A stretch of 64,000 nt of DNA. Origin: an uncultured Castellaniella sp. GTDB lineage: Bacteria; Pseudomonadota; Gammaproteobacteria; Burkholderiales; Burkholderiaceae_B. Numbering within the stretch: position 1 is the first letter of the stretch; each line of letters opens with the position of its first letter. A program made the position numbers and the translations under genes. Under the pieces are notes generated by a model. That model worked only from the letters and a program-made list of their open reading frames with translations. It was not told the origin of the DNA and did not search any database. This document shows positions 32,166 to 40,344 of this stretch, in pieces. The stretch lies in NCBI RefSeq assembly GCF_937988725.1, contig NZ_CALKHS010000004.1, positions 248,001 to 312,000 of the forward strand, given 5' to 3'.

Positions 32166-33407
32166 ATGGACGATTTTCACATTCTAGCGTTTGAGACATC
32201 AAGTTCTCTATGCAGCGTCGCCCTGCTGTCGCAGACGGCCGGGCGCGTGCGCCTGCGCGCCGCGCAGCACGAAGGCCGACAGGAACATGCCGAGCGCATT
32301 TTGCCGCTGGCATGGCAATTGCTGGCGGATGCCGGCCTGAAGCGCGCCGATCTGTCGGCGGTGGCCTTCGGCCAGGGGCCGGGCGGCTTCACCGGCCTGC
32401 GGGTGGCGTGCGGCGTCGCTCAGGGCCTGGCGGTCGCTCTGGACATTCCGGTGCTGCCGGTGGACTCCCTGTGCGCGCTCGCCTTGCAGCAGGCGGGGGC
32501 GGACGCCTCGGGCGTCCACCTCGTCCTGCAGGATGCCCGCATGAACGAAATCTATGCGGCCGCCTATGAATGCGTCGGCGACGAATGGACGACCCTGCAG
32601 GCCCCGGCCCTGATCGCCCGGGCCGACGTGACGGCCTGGGTGGCCGATGAATCGGCGGCCTGGGCCATGCGGGCGGGGGGCGGCTGGGCGGCCCATGGGG
32701 ACGCCCTGGACGCCTTCCCCGGCCTGGCGGACGAATTGCGGGCCCTGGGGGCCGTCGTGGCGGCCGGAAGCGGCGAGCGGGTCTGCGCCCATGCCGCCAC
32801 GGTGGCCCGCCTGGCCGCCCGCGCCTGGCAGCGGGGGCAGGCTCTGGATGCGGCCCTGGCGGCGCCGGCGTACGTGCGCGACAAGGTCGCCTACACCACG
32901 GTCGAGCGTTCGCGCGGCCTGGGCGGCAATCCCCAGGCCGACGCGGCGCGCTGGTCGATCCACGACATGGGCATGAGCGATCTGGACGAGGTCGCCGCGA
33001 TCGAACGGCAGGTCCAGTCCTTTCCCTGGACGCGGCAGAATTTCGCCGACGGCCTGGCCGCCGGATATCGCGGCTGGGTCGTGCGCCGCCTGGGCGCCAT
33101 GCTGGGGTTCGCGCTGGTCATGGATACGCCGGACATGGCCCATCTGCTGGTCATCGGGGTGCGCCCGGACAGCCAGCGGCGAGGCGTGGGGGCCGAATTG
33201 CTACGATATTGCACGGCGCATTGCCATCAGGCCGGCCTGCCGGCGCTGACGCTGGAAGTGCGCCCCAGCAACGCCCAGGCCATCGCTTTCTACCAACAGC
33301 ACGGTTTTCAGCAGCTGGGGCTGCGGCGCGGCTATTATCCGGCGGCCCGCGGCGCCCGTGAGGACGCCTGGATCATGACCCTGACCTTCCAGGAAACTCC
33401 GGCATGA
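32166..33407 (+). CDS. tsaB: TsaB-RimI fusion (t6A biosynthesis subunit and N-acetyltransferase)
   Basis: One 413-residue frame joins two proteins usually made separately. Residues 1 to about 250 are TsaB, the ASKHA-fold partner of TsaD in tRNA t6A37 synthesis (LAFETSSSLCSVALL, GQGPGGFTGLRV). Residues from about 262 on are a RimI GNAT acetyltransferase (acetyl-CoA loop VRPDSQRRGVGAELL, then LEVRPSNAQAIAFYQQHGF), which acetylates ribosomal protein S18. I see no internal stop or obvious second ribosome site near the junction. The last codons overlap the next gene by 4 bp. Confidence 0.92.
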   Translation: MDDFHILAFETSSSLCSVALLSQTAGRVRLRAAQHEGRQEHAERILPLAWQLLADAGLKRADLSAVAFGQGPGGFTGLRVACGVAQGLAVALDIPVLPVDSLCALALQQAGADASGVHLVLQDARMNEIYAAAYECVGDEWTTLQAPALIARADVTAWVADESAAWAMRAGGGWAAHGDALDAFPGLADELRALGAVVAAGSGERVCAHAATVARLAARAWQRGQALDAALAAPAYVRDKVAYTTVERSRGLGGNPQADAARWSIHDMGMSDLDEVAAIERQVQSFPWTRQNFADGLAAGYRGWVVRRLGAMLGFALVMDTPDMAHLLVIGVRPDSQRRGVGAELLRYCTAHCHQAGLPALTLEVRPSNAQAIAFYQQHGFQQLGLRRGYYPAARGAREDAWIMTLTFQETPA

Positions 33408-34282
33408 AGCCCCAGCTGCGTCCCGCGCAGGCCGCCTGGCTGGCGGAAATCGGTCTGGACCTGCATTGGCTGGATGTGCGGCCGATCGCGTCGGCCGCGG
33501 GGGATGCCGGGGGCGCGCCGCAGCCTGCGGCCGCGCAGGGGGGCGATCCGGCGGTCCGGGGCGGGGCGGCCGATCGGCCTTCCGCGCCGGCGGCTCCGGC
33601 CCTCGCCGACGCTTCCGTCCGGCCGGCGGCGCGTTCGCCCGCGCCTTCCTCCGACCAGGCGCCCGCGCCCGCCATTGCGCCGGGCCTGCCCTTGCGGGAT
33701 GCCGATCTGGCGGCGTTGGCCGGCATGGCCGATGCCTGCCGGCAATGCGTCCGGCATCAGCAGCGGCTGCGGGCCGTGCCCGGGGCCGGGCAGGCCGACC
33801 ATCCCTATTACCTGATCGTGGCGGAACAGCCCGGCATCGACGACGAGGTCGCGGGCCAGCCCTTCCAGGGCGATTCCGGCCGCCTGCTGTCCGCCATGCT
33901 GGCCGCCGTCCGCCTGCCGCAGGCGGATTCCCGCTACGGCACCTACGTGATGAAATGCCGGGCGCTGGGCGGGCGCGAACCCGACGCGGCCGAAATCGCC
34001 GCGTGCGCGCCGTATCTGCACCGTGAAATCGCCCTGCTGCAGCCGCGCTGGATCCTGGCCCTGGGGCGCGTGGCCGCCCAGGCGGTGCTGGGCGATGCGG
34101 CGGACCTGGACGCGCTACGCGGCGCGCCGCAGCGCTATCGGCAGGAAGACGGCCGCGAAATTCCGGTCTGGGTGACGCACCAGCCGGCGTCCCTTCTGGT
34201 GCGGTCGGCCCTGAAGGCCGAGGCCTGGCGCGATCTGGCGGGCCTGGCTCAGGCGGTGCGGGCGGCCGATCCGGCGGAATGA
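33404..34282 (+). CDS. Uracil-DNA glycosylase, family 4-like (Fe-S)
   Basis: A 292-residue protein. Four cysteines suited to a [4Fe-4S] cluster (112, 115, 185, 201) and the segments QPGIDDEVAGQPFQGDSG, VMKCRALGGREPDAAE and ILALGRVAAQAVLG place it with family 4 glycosylases. Motif 1 reads AEQPG rather than GEAPG, and the terminal motif THQPASLLV departs from HPAxLLR. The first 95 residues are a low-complexity Ala/Pro linker. It overlaps the tsaB-rimI fusion by ATGA. It probably removes uracil from DNA; activity is less certain because of the motif changes. Confidence 0.82.
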   Translation: MKPQLRPAQAAWLAEIGLDLHWLDVRPIASAAGDAGGAPQPAAAQGGDPAVRGGAADRPSAPAAPALADASVRPAARSPAPSSDQAPAPAIAPGLPLRDADLAALAGMADACRQCVRHQQRLRAVPGAGQADHPYYLIVAEQPGIDDEVAGQPFQGDSGRLLSAMLAAVRLPQADSRYGTYVMKCRALGGREPDAAEIAACAPYLHREIALLQPRWILALGRVAAQAVLGDAADLDALRGAPQRYRQEDGREIPVWVTHQPASLLVRSALKAEAWRDLAGLAQAVRAADPAE

Positions 34283-34298
34283 ATCCGGACGCGGCGCG

Positions 34299-34312
34299 GT
34301 CCCTGCGGACTG
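34299..34312. repeat. Solo copy of an intergenic dyad (GTCCCTGCGGACTG)
   Basis: The 14 bp match the first dyad of the 61-bp repeats at 49816 and 55306. It lies in the 39-bp gap between convergent genes, with no T-run. Confidence 0.5.
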
Positions 34313-34321
34313 CGTACCGGG

Positions 34322-35626
34322 TCAGTGCAGGGCCGTTCCATGGCCCGTCTGCCCGATCTGCTGTTCCAGTTCGGGGTGGGCGCGGTGATTCAGGCGGTTC
34401 CAATGGATGAAGACCAGCATCAGGCAGGCGACCAGCACGCCAAAGAGCGCGATGATGGCATTGATGGGCAGGCCCAGCCACAGCATCAGGCTGTAGATGG
34501 CCAGCATCAGCAGGATGTTCAGCTGCTCGTTGAAATTCTGCACGGCGATCGAATGGCCCGCCGACAGCAGCACGTGGCCCCGATGCTGCAGCAGGGCGTT
34601 CATGGGCACGACGAAGTAGCCCGACAGGCCGCCGATCAGCAGCAGCAGGCAGTAGACGGTGAAGGGCTGGTAGACCAGGGGCATCAGCAGCACGACCAGG
34701 CCCATCACCACGCCCACGGGCAGCACCGACAGGGCGCGGCGCAGAGGGACGCGGCCGGCCAGCATGGCGCCGATGACCGTGCCGAAGGCGGCGACCCCCA
34801 TCAGCACGGAGGCCTGGTCCAGGCGGTAGCCCAGGTGCTGGGCGCCCCATTCGATGACGATGAACTGCAGGGTGGCGCCCGCCCCCCAGAACAGGGTCGT
34901 GACCGCCAGGGAGATCTGGCCAAGCTTGTCGGACCAGAGGATGCGCACGTAGGCGTTGAAATTGCGGATCAGCGCGATCGGGCGGGTCTGCTGGCGCGGG
35001 TAGAAGGCATGGGTATCCGGAATCAGCAGGTTGCAGATGGCGGCGGCCACGTACACCAGGCCGATCATCAGGATGGCGGATTGCGCCGTGTTGTCGACCA
35101 GCGCGTCCACCCAGTCGAAGGACATGAGCCAGGCCGATACCGACGGGCTGATCAGCACCCCGCCCAGCACGGTGCCGATGATGACGGACAGGACGGTCAG
35201 GCCTTCGATCCAGCTGTTGCCCTTGACCAGCAGTTCGGGGGCCAGCATTTCGGTGACGATGCCGTATTTTGCCGGGGAATAGGCGGCCGCGCCGACCCCG
35301 ACGATGGTATAGGCGACGAAGATCAGCATCAGCTGGTGATCATGGCTGAAGCCGAAGGCCCCGTAGCTGAACATCAGCAGGCAGCCGCAGGTCTTGAGCG
35401 CGTTGGTGGCGAACATGACCCGGCCCTTGGGGAAGGAGTCGGCGAAGGCGCCGACGAAGGCCGCCAGCACCACGTAGGCCAGGGCGAACCACCACTTCAT
35501 CATGGGGGCCATCCAGTCCGGTCCGCTGAGATCGGCGATCAGCCCGATGGCGGCGATCAGCAAGGCGTTGTCCGCGATGGACGACAGCGCCTGCGCGGCC
35601 ATGACCATGAAAAAGCCCTTGTTCAA
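34322..35626 (-). CDS. lplT: Lysophospholipid transporter LplT
   Basis: A 434-residue MFS protein with about 12 membrane segments. The N-terminus NKGFFMVMAAQALSSIADNA and SPAKYGIVTEMLAPELLV are characteristic of LplT, which flips lysophospholipids across the inner membrane for re-acylation by Aas. No aas gene is nearby. I start at TTG 35626, which gives the family-typical MNKGFF start; a GTG at 35662 would add 12 residues. Convergent with the glycosylase gene and divergent from smc. Confidence 0.9.
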   Translation of the reverse strand: MNKGFFMVMAAQALSSIADNALLIAAIGLIADLSGPDWMAPMMKWWFALAYVVLAAFVGAFADSFPKGRVMFATNALKTCGCLLMFSYGAFGFSHDHQLMLIFVAYTIVGVGAAAYSPAKYGIVTEMLAPELLVKGNSWIEGLTVLSVIIGTVLGGVLISPSVSAWLMSFDWVDALVDNTAQSAILMIGLVYVAAAICNLLIPDTHAFYPRQQTRPIALIRNFNAYVRILWSDKLGQISLAVTTLFWGAGATLQFIVIEWGAQHLGYRLDQASVLMGVAAFGTVIGAMLAGRVPLRRALSVLPVGVVMGLVVLLMPLVYQPFTVYCLLLLIGGLSGYFVVPMNALLQHRGHVLLSAGHSIAVQNFNEQLNILLMLAIYSLMLWLGLPINAIIALFGVLVACLMLVFIHWNRLNHRAHPELEQQIGQTGHGTALH

Positions 35627-35798
35627 TCGCGGACCCCGAAGTGAGTGGTGACAGGTCGGCACAGAATGCGCGACTGTAAAATGGAGTTGCAGTATAGCGG
35701 GTTACTGGGCCTGAACGGGGTTGCCCTGCCGAGGGGCTCATTCTGGTGCGTTATCATACGCTGTTGCGATTCGTCCGCATTTTGCCCGCCAGACTTCC

Positions 35799-38700
35799 GT
35801 GCGCCTCACGCAGATCAAACTTGCCGGATTCAAGTCCTTTGTGGATCCGACCGTGATTCCCACGCCCAGTGAGCTGGTCGGCGTGGTGGGTCCCAACGGC
35901 TGCGGCAAGTCCAACATCATCGATGCCGTGCGCTGGGTGCTGGGGGAAACCAAGGCTTCCGAATTGCGCGGCGCCTCGATGCAGGACGTGATCTTCAACG
36001 GCTCGGGGCAGCGCAAGCCCGCCGCCCGCGCGTCGGTCGAACTGGTCTTCGACAACAGCCAGGGCCGCGCCGCCGGGCAGTGGTCCGCCTTCGCGGAAAT
36101 CGCGGTGCGCCGCATCCTGACGCGCGATGGCGCCAGCAGCTACTTCGTCAACAACCAGCCGGTGCGCCGGCGCGACATCCACGACATCTTTCTGGGCACC
36201 GGCCTGGGCACGCGGGGCTACGCCATCATCGGCCAGGGCATGATCAACCGCCTGATCGAGGCGCGCCCCGAGGAATTGCGCGTCTATCTCGAAGAGGCCG
36301 CCGGCGTGTCCCGCTACAAGGAACGCCGCCGCGAAACGGAAAACCGCCTGCAGGACACCCGGGAAAACCTGACCCGGCTGGACGACATCCTGCGCGAACT
36401 GGCTGCGCAGCTGGAGAAACTCGAATCCCAGGCCCGGGTGGCGGCGGATTACCGGGCCTTGCAGACCGAAGGCGAGCTCAAGCAGCATGCTTTGTGGCTG
36501 CTGCGCGAACAGGCCGCCCGCGAAAGCCGGCAGACCCTGGCGGCGGATACGGAGCGCGCCCAGGCCGAACTGGAGTCGGCCGTGGCGGGCCTGCGGTCGC
36601 TGGAAGCCGATCTGGAGGCCCGGCGCGAGGGCCATTTTTCCGCCAGCGAGGCGGTGCACCAGACTCAGGGGCGCCTGTTCGAGGCGGGCGCCCAGGTCAG
36701 CCGCCTGGAAGCCGAGATCCGCCACGTGGTGGATTCCCGCCATCGCCTGCAGGCGCGACGCGCCCAGCTGCAATCCCAGATGCAGGAATGGGGCGACCAG
36801 CAGACCCATAGCCAGAGCGCCATCGAGGAAGTCCAGGAGCAGATCGACGAGGCCGTGGCCCGGGCCGAGACCCTGTCCATCCAGGCCCAGTCGGCGCAGG
36901 ACGGCCTGCCGGATCTGGACGCGCGGCTGCGGGCCTTGAACCTGCAGCGCGACGAATGGCGCCGCGGCCTGGCCCGCACGGAACAGGACCTGGCCCTGGC
37001 GGCGCAATCGCAGCGCGATGCCGATCATCAGTGGCGCAGCCTGGACGACCGCCGACAGCGCCTGCAGGACGAACGCCAGGCGCTGGGCATGCCCGATCCG
37101 GCGGAATTGCAGCGTTGGGAGGGCGAATGCGCGATGGCGGAAGCGCGCCTGGAAGAAGCCCAGGCCCGGCTCCTGGAACTGGAATCCCGCCAGCCCGATC
37201 TGGAGTCCGCCCTGGAGCAGGCGCGGCAGGCCAGTCAGGCGGCGCGGCTCGACCTGGAACGGCTGGACGCCCGCCGCCAGGCCCTGATCGCCCTGCAGGA
37301 GAAGATCCAGTCCGAAGACGCTCTGGAACCCTGGCTGCAGCGTCAGGAACTGCACGGCCTGGGCCGTCTTTGGCAGCAGCTGCAAGTCGACGCCGGGTGG
37401 GAAACCGCCCTGGAGGCCGTCCTGCACGAGCGCATGAACGCGCTGGGACTGCGCACGCTGGACCATGTGCGGGCCTTCGCCCAGGATGCGCCGCCCGCGC
37501 GCCTGGCCTTTTATCAGGCTCCCGCCCAGGCCCCGGATCCCGTTCCGGCGCCGGCGGGGGCCGTCCCGCTGCTGGACCGGGTGCGGGCGCGGGACGCCGC
37601 GCTGCGGCCCTTGCTGGCCGGCTGGCTGCAGGGGGTGTACGTGGCCGACGACCTGGGCCAGGCCCTGTCGCGCCGCGCCGAACTGCCCCCTGGCGGGCTA
37701 TGGGTCGTTCAGGCCGGGCATCGCGTGGATGCCTGCAGCGCGCGCTTCTACGCGGCGGATTCCGAACAGGCCGGTTTGCTGGCCCGCCAGCAGCAGATCG
37801 ACAATCTGGCCCGCGAAATCAAGGCGGCCCAGCTGATCGCCGATCAGGCCCTGGACGCCCATGCGCGGGCCGATGCCGAACGCCGCGCCCTGGAACAGGC
37901 CCTGCAGCCGGCGCGGCTGCAGATCGCCGAGCGCATGCAGGCCCAGCACGACGCCCGGATTCAGCACCACCAGATCAGCCAGCAGATGGCCCGCTCCGAC
38001 GATCAGGCCCGTCGCCTGGACGGCGACCTGCGGGACATCGGCGCGCAGCAGGCGGAGCTGGCCGCCCGGCGCGACGAGGCCGAGGCGCGCTTCGAATCCC
38101 TGGATGCTGTGCTGGCCGAACAGCAGGAACGGCAGGCGGCGCTGGACATGCAGGTCGAGGAACTGGCCGCCCAGGCCGAGCAGGCCCGCCAGCAGGGTCG
38201 CGACCAGGAACGCGCCGCCCAGGAGGCCGACTACGCGGTGCGCTCGCTGCGCAACCGCCTGGACGAACTGCGCCGCACCCTGCAACTGGCGGCCGAACAG
38301 AGCCGCCGCTCGGGAGCCGAGCTCGAATCCCTGCAGGGCGAACTGTTCGAACTGGACGAATCCGTGGCGCAGACCGGCCTGCAGGACGCCCTGGAAGCGC
38401 GCGCCGAGGCCGAAGAAGCCCTGCGCCAGGCGCGCGCCCGGCAGGACCAGGCCGCCGCCGCGCTGCGCGAAGCCGATGAAGGCCGCCTGACGCTGGAGCG
38501 CAATCTGGATCCCCTGCGGGCCCGGATCACCGAATTGCAGTTGAAGGAGCAGGCCTCGCGCCTGTCGGTCGAACAGTTCGCCGAACAGCTGGATGCCCGG
38601 CAGGTGGATCGCGCCGCTTTGCAGCGCCACCTGGCCGAACAGCCGCCGCAGTGGCAGCGGCTGGACTGGCTGCAGTCCGAGGTCCAGCGGATTTCCCGAC

Positions 38701-39332
38701 GCGTCGAGTCGCTGGGCGCCGTCAATCTGGCCGCGCTCGAGGAACTGGCCGCCGCGCGGGACCGCAAGGAATTCCTGGATCGCCAGCGCGACGACGTGCT
38801 GTCGGCCATCGACACGCTGGAAAACGCCATTCGCAAGATCGACCGGGAAACCCGCGAACTGCTGTCCCAGACCTTCGATACGGTCAATCAGCATTTCGGG
38901 CAGCTGTTCCCGCAGCTGTTCGGCGGCGGCGAGGCGCGGCTGAGCATGACGGGCGATGAAATCCTGGACGCCGGGGTGCAGGTCATGGCGCAGCCGCCGG
39001 GCAAGCGCAACAGCACGATCCACCTGCTGTCGGGGGGCGAAAAGGCCCTGACCGCGACGGCGCTGGTGTTCGCGCTGTTCAAGCTCAATCCGGCGCCGTT
39101 CTGCCTGCTCGACGAGGTCGATGCGCCGCTGGACGACGCCAACACGGAGCGCTATGCCAATCTGGTGCGGGGCATGAGCGATCAGACACAGTTTCTCTTC
39201 ATCTCACATAATAAAATTGCCATGCAGATGGCGCGGCAGCTGGTCGGGGTCACCATGCAGGAGCAGGGTGTGTCCCGGATCGTGGCCGTGGATATGGATT
39301 CAGCCTTGCAGTGGGTTGCGGGCGCAGCCTGA
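35799..39332 (+). CDS. smc: Chromosome segregation protein SMC
   Basis: An 1177-residue SMC. Walker A GPNGCGKSN (31-39), long coiled coils rich in Gln, Glu and Arg (about 170-500 and 660-1000), a hinge near 510-650, the signature LLSGGEKALTATALVFA and Walker B FCLLDEVDAPLDDAN. It forms the condensin core that compacts chromosomes. The start is GTG 35799 (MRLTQIKLAGFKSF), the conserved beginning. zipA follows after 19 bp and ligA overlaps zipA, so the three form an operon. Confidence 0.96.
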   Translation: MRLTQIKLAGFKSFVDPTVIPTPSELVGVVGPNGCGKSNIIDAVRWVLGETKASELRGASMQDVIFNGSGQRKPAARASVELVFDNSQGRAAGQWSAFAEIAVRRILTRDGASSYFVNNQPVRRRDIHDIFLGTGLGTRGYAIIGQGMINRLIEARPEELRVYLEEAAGVSRYKERRRETENRLQDTRENLTRLDDILRELAAQLEKLESQARVAADYRALQTEGELKQHALWLLREQAARESRQTLAADTERAQAELESAVAGLRSLEADLEARREGHFSASEAVHQTQGRLFEAGAQVSRLEAEIRHVVDSRHRLQARRAQLQSQMQEWGDQQTHSQSAIEEVQEQIDEAVARAETLSIQAQSAQDGLPDLDARLRALNLQRDEWRRGLARTEQDLALAAQSQRDADHQWRSLDDRRQRLQDERQALGMPDPAELQRWEGECAMAEARLEEAQARLLELESRQPDLESALEQARQASQAARLDLERLDARRQALIALQEKIQSEDALEPWLQRQELHGLGRLWQQLQVDAGWETALEAVLHERMNALGLRTLDHVRAFAQDAPPARLAFYQAPAQAPDPVPAPAGAVPLLDRVRARDAALRPLLAGWLQGVYVADDLGQALSRRAELPPGGLWVVQAGHRVDACSARFYAADSEQAGLLARQQQIDNLAREIKAAQLIADQALDAHARADAERRALEQALQPARLQIAERMQAQHDARIQHHQISQQMARSDDQARRLDGDLRDIGAQQAELAARRDEAEARFESLDAVLAEQQERQAALDMQVEELAAQAEQARQQGRDQERAAQEADYAVRSLRNRLDELRRTLQLAAEQSRRSGAELESLQGELFELDESVAQTGLQDALEARAEAEEALRQARARQDQAAAALREADEGRLTLERNLDPLRARITELQLKEQASRLSVEQFAEQLDARQVDRAALQRHLAEQPPQWQRLDWLQSEVQRISRRVESLGAVNLAALEELAAARDRKEFLDRQRDDVLSAIDTLENAIRKIDRETRELLSQTFDTVNQHFGQLFPQLFGGGEARLSMTGDEILDAGVQVMAQPPGKRNSTIHLLSGGEKALTATALVFALFKLNPAPFCLLDEVDAPLDDANTERYANLVRGMSDQTQFLFISHNKIAMQMARQLVGVTMQEQGVSRIVAVDMDSALQWVAGAA

Positions 39333-39351
39333 ACGGGGTAACGAGGTCTTT

Positions 39352-40344
39352 ATGAGCGATTTGCAGATTTTGCTGATTTCGATTGGGGCGGCGCTGATCG
39401 TCGTCGTGCTGCTGTATAACGGTTGGCAGGAATGGCGCGCGCGGCGCAGCATGCGGGCGACCATGCCCGAATCCGAGCAGGATGCGCTCATGCAGGACGT
39501 CGCGCCCCGGCGCGAGCCCAGCCTCTGGGAACCCGATCGCGCCGCCGTGGCCGACGAGTCCCCCGAAATCGATCCCGCCTGCGAGGCCGTGATCGACATC
39601 GCCCTGGCGCATCCGGCATCGGGCGAGGCGCTGTCGGAGGCCGTGCAGTCCATCGCCCGGGTGGGCAAGAAACCCGTGCGCGTCTTCGCCGAACGGGAAG
39701 GCGGCGGCCATCGCACCCGGCTGCGGGCCGACGAATCCTACGTGTCGCTGCAGCTGGCCGTGGTGATGGCCAATCGGGGCGGGGCGCTGACGGCCATCGA
39801 ATGGTCCAATCTCTGGACCCTGGCGCAGAATCTGGCCGAACGCTTCGACGGACAGATCGAGGCCCCCGAACAGGACGTGGTCCTGAAACAGGCGGCCGAA
39901 CTGGATGCGCGCTGCGCCGCCATGGATGCGCAGGTCGGCCTGATCCTGCAGCTGGCGGCCCCGCGGTCCGCCGCCGCCATCGCGGAGGCCGCCGCCGAGG
40001 CCGGTTTCGTGCAGTCGCGCGGGCAATGGGCCTGGATGGCCGAAAATGGCCTGCCGCGTTTCGTCCTGCAGGTCGATCAGCAGTCGGAAGGCCCGTCCCA
40101 CCGGGCGGACCTGATCCTGGATGTGCCCAACAGCATTCCCGATGACCAGGCCTTCAGCCGGATGGTGGCGGTGGGGCGCGATCTGGCCCAGCGCCTGGAA
40201 GCCCACGTGCTGGACGATCAGGGCCGCACCTTCCAGGACGCCTCGGCGCCCGCGATCGACAAGCAGATCAGCGCCCTGTACGACCAGCTGGATCAGGCCG
40301 GCTTCCTGGCCGGCACCGAGCGCACCGCCCGGGTGTTTTCGTGA
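39352..40344 (+). CDS. zipA: Cell division protein ZipA-like
   Basis: A 330-residue protein with an N-terminal membrane anchor at about 5-22 (LLISIGAALIVVVLLY), a charged linker, and a C-terminal ZipA/FtsZ-binding-like domain at about 190-325 (LPRFVLQVDQQ, FSRMVAVGRDLAQRLEAHVLDDQGR). ZipA tethers FtsZ to the membrane. The smc-zipA-ligA order, as in many beta-proteobacteria, supports the call. The stop lies inside the GTGA that starts ligA. Confidence 0.9.
   Translation: MSDLQILLISIGAALIVVVLLYNGWQEWRARRSMRATMPESEQDALMQDVAPRREPSLWEPDRAAVADESPEIDPACEAVIDIALAHPASGEALSEAVQSIARVGKKPVRVFAEREGGGHRTRLRADESYVSLQLAVVMANRGGALTAIEWSNLWTLAQNLAERFDGQIEAPEQDVVLKQAAELDARCAAMDAQVGLILQLAAPRSAAAIAEAAAEAGFVQSRGQWAWMAENGLPRFVLQVDQQSEGPSHRADLILDVPNSIPDDQAFSRMVAVGRDLAQRLEAHVLDDQGRTFQDASAPAIDKQISALYDQLDQAGFLAGTERTARVFS

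Noticed and set aside
35721..35798. N-terminal extension of SMC to an upstream ATG
   Set aside because: The conserved protein start RLTQIKLAGFKSF follows GTG 35799; the extension has no similarity to SMC.
36400..38700. Internal repeats within smc
   Set aside because: They reflect coiled-coil codons for Gln, Glu, Arg and Leu, not DNA repeats of another kind.
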